Below are positions 59,741 through 64,000 of a stretch of 64,000 nucleotides of DNA, piece by piece (the stretch's first letter is position 1; every line of letters starts with the position of its first letter). Where the stretch lies: assembly GCA_965178125.1 (NCBI GenBank), contig OZ237735.1, positions 1,922,001 through 1,986,000 on the forward strand, in the 5' to 3' direction. The DNA is from Bilabrum cf. latius. Lineage: Eukaryota > Bigyra: Bicosoecida > Bigyra > Bicosoecida. The translations under genes were made by a program, and so were the position numbers. The notes under the pieces were generated by a model. It was not told the DNA's origin, made no database searches, and saw nothing but the letters and a program-made list of their open reading frames with translations.

Positions 59741-61170
59741 ATGGGGAACGTAACCAGCGGTGATGAGCCCGTGCACGATGTGGAAGCGGAGCCATTCGGA
59801 TTTCGTGTCCTCAGCGTTGCCCCAGGCTCGCCCGCATCGACCTGCAAGCTGATAGCTGAGGGTGAAAGATTATTGGATGATGAAGATGTTGCGGTGGAGG
59901 GTGAGCTTCTTGACCGTGCGCGGGATGAAGCAGAGAAACGTCGACGATCAGCCAGCGCAGGGCAACTAGCTGGTGCATCAAACGCAGCTGACCAGTCCCA
60001 TTCGCTAGTTATGTTCTTTGATACTATTGTTGCTGCGGCCGGGGAGAGATTAGAGGCAGAGCCCGAAAGGTTCGTGTCGATCTTGGCTGCACACGAAGGC
60101 AAGTCGCTTCGGCTTCACATTTGGAACACGAAAGCCATGTAGCTGCGCGAGGTGGAGATTATGCCCAAGCGCCACGATGGTAGTGGTCTGCTCGGCATCA
60201 TTACAGAGCATGGCTCGTATGCTGGCAGTGTTCATTCAGCATTGCACGTCACGGATGTGCTGCCGTTTTCCCCGGCTGAAAGAGCCGGACTAGTTCCCAT
60301 CGACGACTACATCTTGAGAGCAGCGGGAGCAGAGTTTGAGAGTGAGAACCCTTGCATTTGCTTCCGCCATTGTAGCGCTGCCAGCAGCGATCCCTCGTTG
60401 TATGCGGGAGACATGCTGATTCATCCCGTCTGACACTACACTAGCCCAAAGTCGGCCAGCACCCCTTTTGAGGGCCTCCGATATGCCTCCGTTTTGCGAC
60501 GTCTTCCGCACTCGCAGCCATCCTAGATTTCTAGTACTTTGTGGCGGAGCGAGCAGGGGAAGTCGTCACCCTCCTAGTGCATTCCGCGGGCAGAGACTCG
60601 GTCCGGGAGGTGCAGATGCACGTCCCGGGCAATGACCAGGTCTGGCTGGACAACCGGGGCAGGGAACACGAAGGGGTGGGGCTGGTGGTGGAGCAGGGCA
60701 TCGAGCATGCGGTGCCCACCCTGGGCACGGTGGGCAGGAACGAAGCGTGTGACGAGCGCGTCAGCCGCAGCGACATGCTCAAGGCAGCCTCGGCGGCCAT
60801 GGAGAGGCTGGGGAAGGAGCACTAGGCCGGCGGGGCGGGAGAGGGGGGTGCATAGGGAGAGTCCGAAGCGGCCCAAAGCGGGGTATTGGCAGCTGGTGCG
60901 GGTGCATCGCATGCCGGTGCAGATGCCACTGCGGACTAGAAGGAAGGGGCATCCGGAGAAGCGGCTGTGGGGACAGAAACACAAGATGGAGATAGCCCAG
61001 GTGATACCGGGGGGAGCCACATGCCTTCGAGGGGGAGCAGCTAGTCGGGGGTGGAGGCAGTCGCCAGGGCAGCGGGCGAGGCCGGCGGGGAGCAGGGCGA
61101 GCAGGAATTGCTGGAGGAGAGCGTGGACGGGGACGATGGGAAAGGCGAGGGCGGCGAGCCAAGGCTGTGA
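59741..61170 (+). CDS. GRASP55/65-type Golgi reassembly stacking protein
   Basis: Exons 59741-60341 and 60527-61170; 414 aa, six TAGs, TGA stop. Begins MGNVTS, an N-myristoylation signal as in all GRASPs. Two tandem PDZ-like domains: PDZ1 GFRVLSVAPGSPAS ... VMFFDTIVAAAGERLEAEPE ... GKSLRLHIWNTKAM-Gln-LREVEIMP (TAG at the Gln), PDZ2 GLLGIITEHGSYAG ... FSPAERAGLVPIDDYILRAA ... VVTLLVHSAGRDSVREVQMH. PDZ1 carries a charged ~40-residue insertion. An acidic Gly/Ala/Glu-rich tail replaces the Ser/Pro-rich domain. The family tethers Golgi membranes and supports unconventional secretion. It is followed by eIF4A-III after 169 bp on the same strand. Confidence 0.88.
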
Positions 61171-61339
61171 GTATGGCTGCTACGAGCAGTATCATTGAAG
61201 AACGCGTCTGTGGGGGGCTGTTGGAAGTGCGCGAGCGACCACTGCCCTCCGATCGAGTACATTATGCCTCACATCGCGGACTGGGGGTAAAAATTCTGTA
61301 GTATTCTTTGAGTACAAATATTTGCATCACTTGATAAAG

Positions 61340-62947
61340 ATGGCTGCAGTTGCTGGATCTGGCGACGGATCAGCTGCGGAGGGGAGCTCTGCAGCGTTGA
61401 GTTTCAGCGGTGCAGCGAAGCGGGCCTCTGCAAGCTCAGGCGGACCATCTATTTCTGATCGAGGGGAGGGTAGTTCGGCGGCTGCAGGCGGCTCTCGTGG
61501 CGACTCTAAAGAATCTAGGAGGGGTGGTGGCAAGCGCGGGCGCGGTGGGCGTGAGAAAACGCTGAACAAGCAGGGACTGTTGCCAATCGCGTACTCGATG
61601 CGCAGACGTGCTTCCACCCCGTATCCAGACGCGCTCCGTAAACTATCAATACATACACTTAATATGCTTCCTGTCGTGCAGGCAAAGGCGAGCCCGGGCT
61701 GTATCAGACGAGCGAGGGCGTTGCGGTCATCCCAGAGTTCAAGGATATGGGACTGAAGCCCATGCTTCTCAAGGGTATCTATGCCGCAGGTATGTGTAAA
61801 CAATTCGTATTTTTGCGTCTACTTCGTTCCAATTTGTGAGCCCGTTTGACTTTCTTTGGGTGAACAAAATCGCCTCGCAGGCTTCGAGAAGCCGAGTGCC
61901 ATTCAGCAGCGCGCAATCGCACCGATTACGAAAGGCCGGGACCTTATCGCGCAGAGCTAGTCTGGCACAGGAAAGACTGGTGTGTTTTCCATAGGATCTC
62001 TGCAGATTGCAGACACTTCAAGCCCAGAAACCCAGGTTCTGATCTTGTCACCCACTCGCGAGCTGGCCGAGCAGACACAGAGGGTCATCTGCACGCTGGG
62101 TGACTTTATGAGCGTGCGATGCCACGCCTGTATCGGTGGAAAGAGCGTGGGAGAAGACATCAAGAGGCTGGAGGCCGGCGTGCACATCGTCTCGGGCACT
62201 CCGGGCAGGGTGTTCGACATGATCCGGAGGAGGCACCTATCGACCTCGAAGCTGAAGCTATTCGTCATCGACGAGGCGGACGAGATGCTAGGCTCGGGCT
62301 TCAAGGAGCAGATCTACGACGTGTACCGCTTCCTGCCATCTGGGTGCCAGATCGTGCTCGCCAGCGCGACGCTGCCCAAGGAGGTGCTCGCCATGACGGA
62401 CAGCTTCATGACTAGGCCCGTGCAGGTGCTGGTGAAGAGAGACGAGCTGACCCTGGACGGTATCAAGCAGTTTTTCGTCGCTGTTGAGAAGGAGGAGTGG
62501 AAGTTCGACACGCTGACCGACCTATACGATACGCTCACCATCACGCAGGCCGTCGTCTTCTGCAACACGAGGAAGAAGGTGGACTGGCTCAAGGCGAAAC
62601 TGAAGGAAAACAACTTCACCGTGTCTGCCATGCACGGAGACATGAAGCAGTCCGAGCGGGAGGAAGTGATGAGCGAGTTCAGGGCGGGTGCCACCCGTGT
62701 GCTGATCGCGACGGACGTCTGGGGGCGGGGCATCGACGTGCAGCAGGTGTCGCTCGTGATCAACTACGACCTTCCCTCTTCCAGGGAGCTGTACATCCAC
62801 AGAATCGGTCGATCCGGGAGGTGGGGCCGGAAGGGCGTTGCGATCAACTTCGTCAAGTCCGACGAGCTGCGAGCGCTGCGAGACATCGAACAGTTCTACG
62901 CGACGCAGATCGACGAGATGCCCATGAATGTTGGCGAGCTGATATAA
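61340..62947 (+). CDS. EIF4A3: eIF4A-III-type DEAD-box RNA helicase
   Basis: Exons 61340-61550, 61682-61789 and 61881-62947; 461 aa with a Gly/Ser/Arg-rich N-terminus, TAA stop. Helicase motifs in order: [13 protein letters not shown] (Q motif), AQSQSGTGKT (motif I, second Gln encoded by the gene's only TAG), [48 protein letters not shown] and [13 protein letters not shown]. Details such as [20 protein letters not shown] and the ending [14 protein letters not shown] match eIF4A3 rather than eIF4A1/2, so this is the exon junction complex core ATPase or its rRNA-processing relative FAL1. One change: VWGRG replaces the usual VWARG. Confidence 0.93.
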
Positions 62948-63098
62948 ATACCTTGAACTGTTCGTGTCCGATATTTCTGCCATCTTTGGAAGCTCTGTCT
63001 GCTTCGGACTGATGACGGCCACAAATTCCGGTCCTGCGAAATTGCAGAACACGGGATCGCCTCGAGACTCTCAGTGCGTCCGGCGACACCGGGACGAA

Positions 63099-64000
63099 AT
63101 GTCGGAGAACCAGCATTATGGCGCGAGCATTGGCACAGCCATTGCAGGCGCAGCCGCTGGATTTGGCGTTGGAGCAGCTTGCGGGTACATGTTCAGGAGC
63201 GTGAGGCTTGTCCTGTCCGTTTCCCACTCTAAGCCATTCCATTGCCCGCAGCCCGACCGAATAAAAATGATTCGTTGCATGTCTCCCGAGGTTAATTCCA
63301 CTGAATACTTTTTGCGCGAATTAATCAAACCCTTTGGATAGTGTCGGTTCACACACAAGCGTTGATGGATCCCCATTCGCGTCTACGCAGTCTGGAGGCG
63401 AAATTGACAAGGGCATACCGTCGAGCATAGTAGAAACAAAGGGAGTTTCAGAGGCCGTTGCCCTCCGCAGGGCGGCCGAGCTGGACCTACTGTCGTCGGC
63501 GTATGAACTGCTGGCCCTGGCTACAAAAGAAAGCGGCTCCCTCTCTGCCCAAGTCTATGTCGTAGATCAGCCTACCGGACTCATTTTCCGTGGCTATGGT
63601 GTGACAGACAAGGGATATCCTCTGCTGTCGAGCAGGGAAGAAGACACGGAGCCGTTCAGCGTTGAGTGCGACGGCTCCAGCCTGGTCGGACACAGCGCGA
63701 CGATGGGCACAACAGTAGTGGCTGAATCATCCGATCGTCGCTCTGACGCTGATATGCCGAGCTCCAGGAGCCAAGCCAAGGCTGCTGGATCGGCGGACGC
63801 GGGCGAATCGATGGAACGCATCACGAAACCGCCTGGCGGCTACGTTGCTTGCGTACCTCTGACCGGCTACCACGAGAACGTCAGTTCCATCTAGGTGGCA
63901 TCCGCAAGCTACGGTGGCCCTGCATCTCCCAGCATGTCCGGTCTTGGAAGCAGGGCCGGCATCATCGCGATTCTCCGGGTGACGTTCGCGATGATGCCGA
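63099..64000 (+). CDS. Membrane protein of unknown function (3' end beyond window)
   Basis: Exon 63099-63200 encodes MSENQHYGASIGTAIAGAAA then GFGVGAACGYMFRS, a Gly/Ala-rich transmembrane helix. A GTGAGG donor and a CTACGCAG acceptor at 63390 join it in phase 0 to 63391 onward (SGGEIDKGIPSSIVETKGVS, then VALRRAAELDLLSSAYELLA). The frame continues through a TAG at 63892 to the window edge. An upstream in-frame ATG at 63012 would add 29 residues and lies only 64 bp after the eIF4A-III stop; the ATG at 63099 (GACGAAATG) is preferred. The Cys-poor soluble part is unrecognised. Confidence 0.6.
63958..63998. repeat. Perfect 13-bp inverted repeat (15-nt loop) at the right edge
   Basis: GGCATCATCGCGA at 63958-63970 is exactly complementary to TCGCGATGATGCC at 63986-63998. 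It lies within the reading frame of the partial membrane protein gene. Confidence 0.9.

Noticed and set aside
63252-63370. Alternative second exon (PDRIKMIRCMSPEV...) for the last gene using a 51-nt intron
   Set aside because: The intron would be shorter than any other in the window and the frame ends at once, whereas the acceptor at 63390 opens a long frame to the window edge.
1-64000. Window full of pseudogenes because of internal stops
   Set aside because: Only TAG interrupts frames. Frames, splice phases and conserved motifs are otherwise intact, and TAA/TGA never interrupt the recognised domains.
1-64000. UAG read as leucine, as in some algae and a rhizarian
   Set aside because: Positions with strong constraint (eIF4A AQSQSGTGKT, NADAR QAQK) require Gln, and TAG is enriched in Gln-rich coiled coils.
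1-64000. Ciliate code (UAA and UAG both Gln)
   Set aside because: TAA ends the Tctex1, METTL16, eIF4A-III and dioxygenase-reductase genes exactly at the expected C-termini and is not seen inside recognised domains.

Overview
This is a nuclear genome segment of a unicellular eukaryote that probably has a flagellum. It carries about 24 spliceosomal introns that I could place, mostly with GTGAG at the 5' splice site, and no bacterial operons. It encodes eukaryote-only proteins: MAD1, FCF1, eIF4A-III, METTL16, GRASP, a Tctex1 dynein light chain, a PLK4-like kinase, a cyclic nucleotide phosphodiesterase, and voltage-gated and cyclic-nucleotide-type channels.

The central observation is the genetic code. 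TAG interrupts nearly every gene in frame (about 110-120 times by hand count) and must be read as glutamine. It falls on conserved Gln positions, for example the second Gln of AQSQSGTGKT in eIF4A-III and the first Gln of HAFQAQK in the NADAR protein. TAA and TGA remain stops, with TGA dominant. This matches NCBI translation table 15. Under the standard code the window looks full of broken genes. With UAG=Gln it resolves into about 20 intact, tightly packed genes on both strands.

Layout. 1-3.2 kb (-): golgin-like coiled-coil protein with about 30 tandem repeats, running off the left edge. 3.3-5.8 kb (+): MAD1. 6.0-8.1 kb (-): TauD-type dioxygenase fused to an aldo-keto reductase. 8.2-11.3 kb (-): single-domain voltage-gated cation channel with seven exons, one only 5 nt long. 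11.45-14.2 kb: gene-poor element bounded by perfect 34-bp terminal inverted repeats. 14.3-14.8 kb (+): Tctex1 light chain. 14.9-15.9 kb (-): short-chain dehydrogenase. 16.4-21.3 kb (+): large K+ channel. 21.5-23.2 kb (-): aminotransferase. 23.4-26.0 kb (+): secretory FkbM methyltransferase. 26.3-30.7 kb (-): PLK4-like kinase. 30.9-32.3 kb (+): unknown protein. 32.5-33.4 kb (-): NADAR protein. 33.4-35.7 kb (+): secretory JmjC protein. 35.9-38.2 kb (+): METTL16. 38.5-45.3 kb (-): membrane receptor-like phosphodiesterase. 45.7-48.5 kb (-) and 48.7-49.4 kb (+): two divergent Cys-rich surface proteins. 49.5-51.0 kb (-): unknown protein. 51.1-56.5 kb (+): giant coiled-coil protein. 57.0-57.9 kb: two overlapping small gene models. 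58.0-58.9 kb (-): FCF1. 59.7-61.2 kb (+): GRASP. 61.3-62.9 kb (+): eIF4A-III. 63.1 kb to the right edge (+): membrane protein, partial.

The genes do not form one pathway. Recurring themes are cell division (MAD1, PLK4-like), Golgi architecture (golgin-like, GRASP), membrane and cyclic-nucleotide signalling (two channels and a receptor-type PDE), RNA metabolism (FCF1, METTL16, eIF4A-III) and surface or secretory proteins. All homology calls are from reading motifs by eye; no database search was possible.
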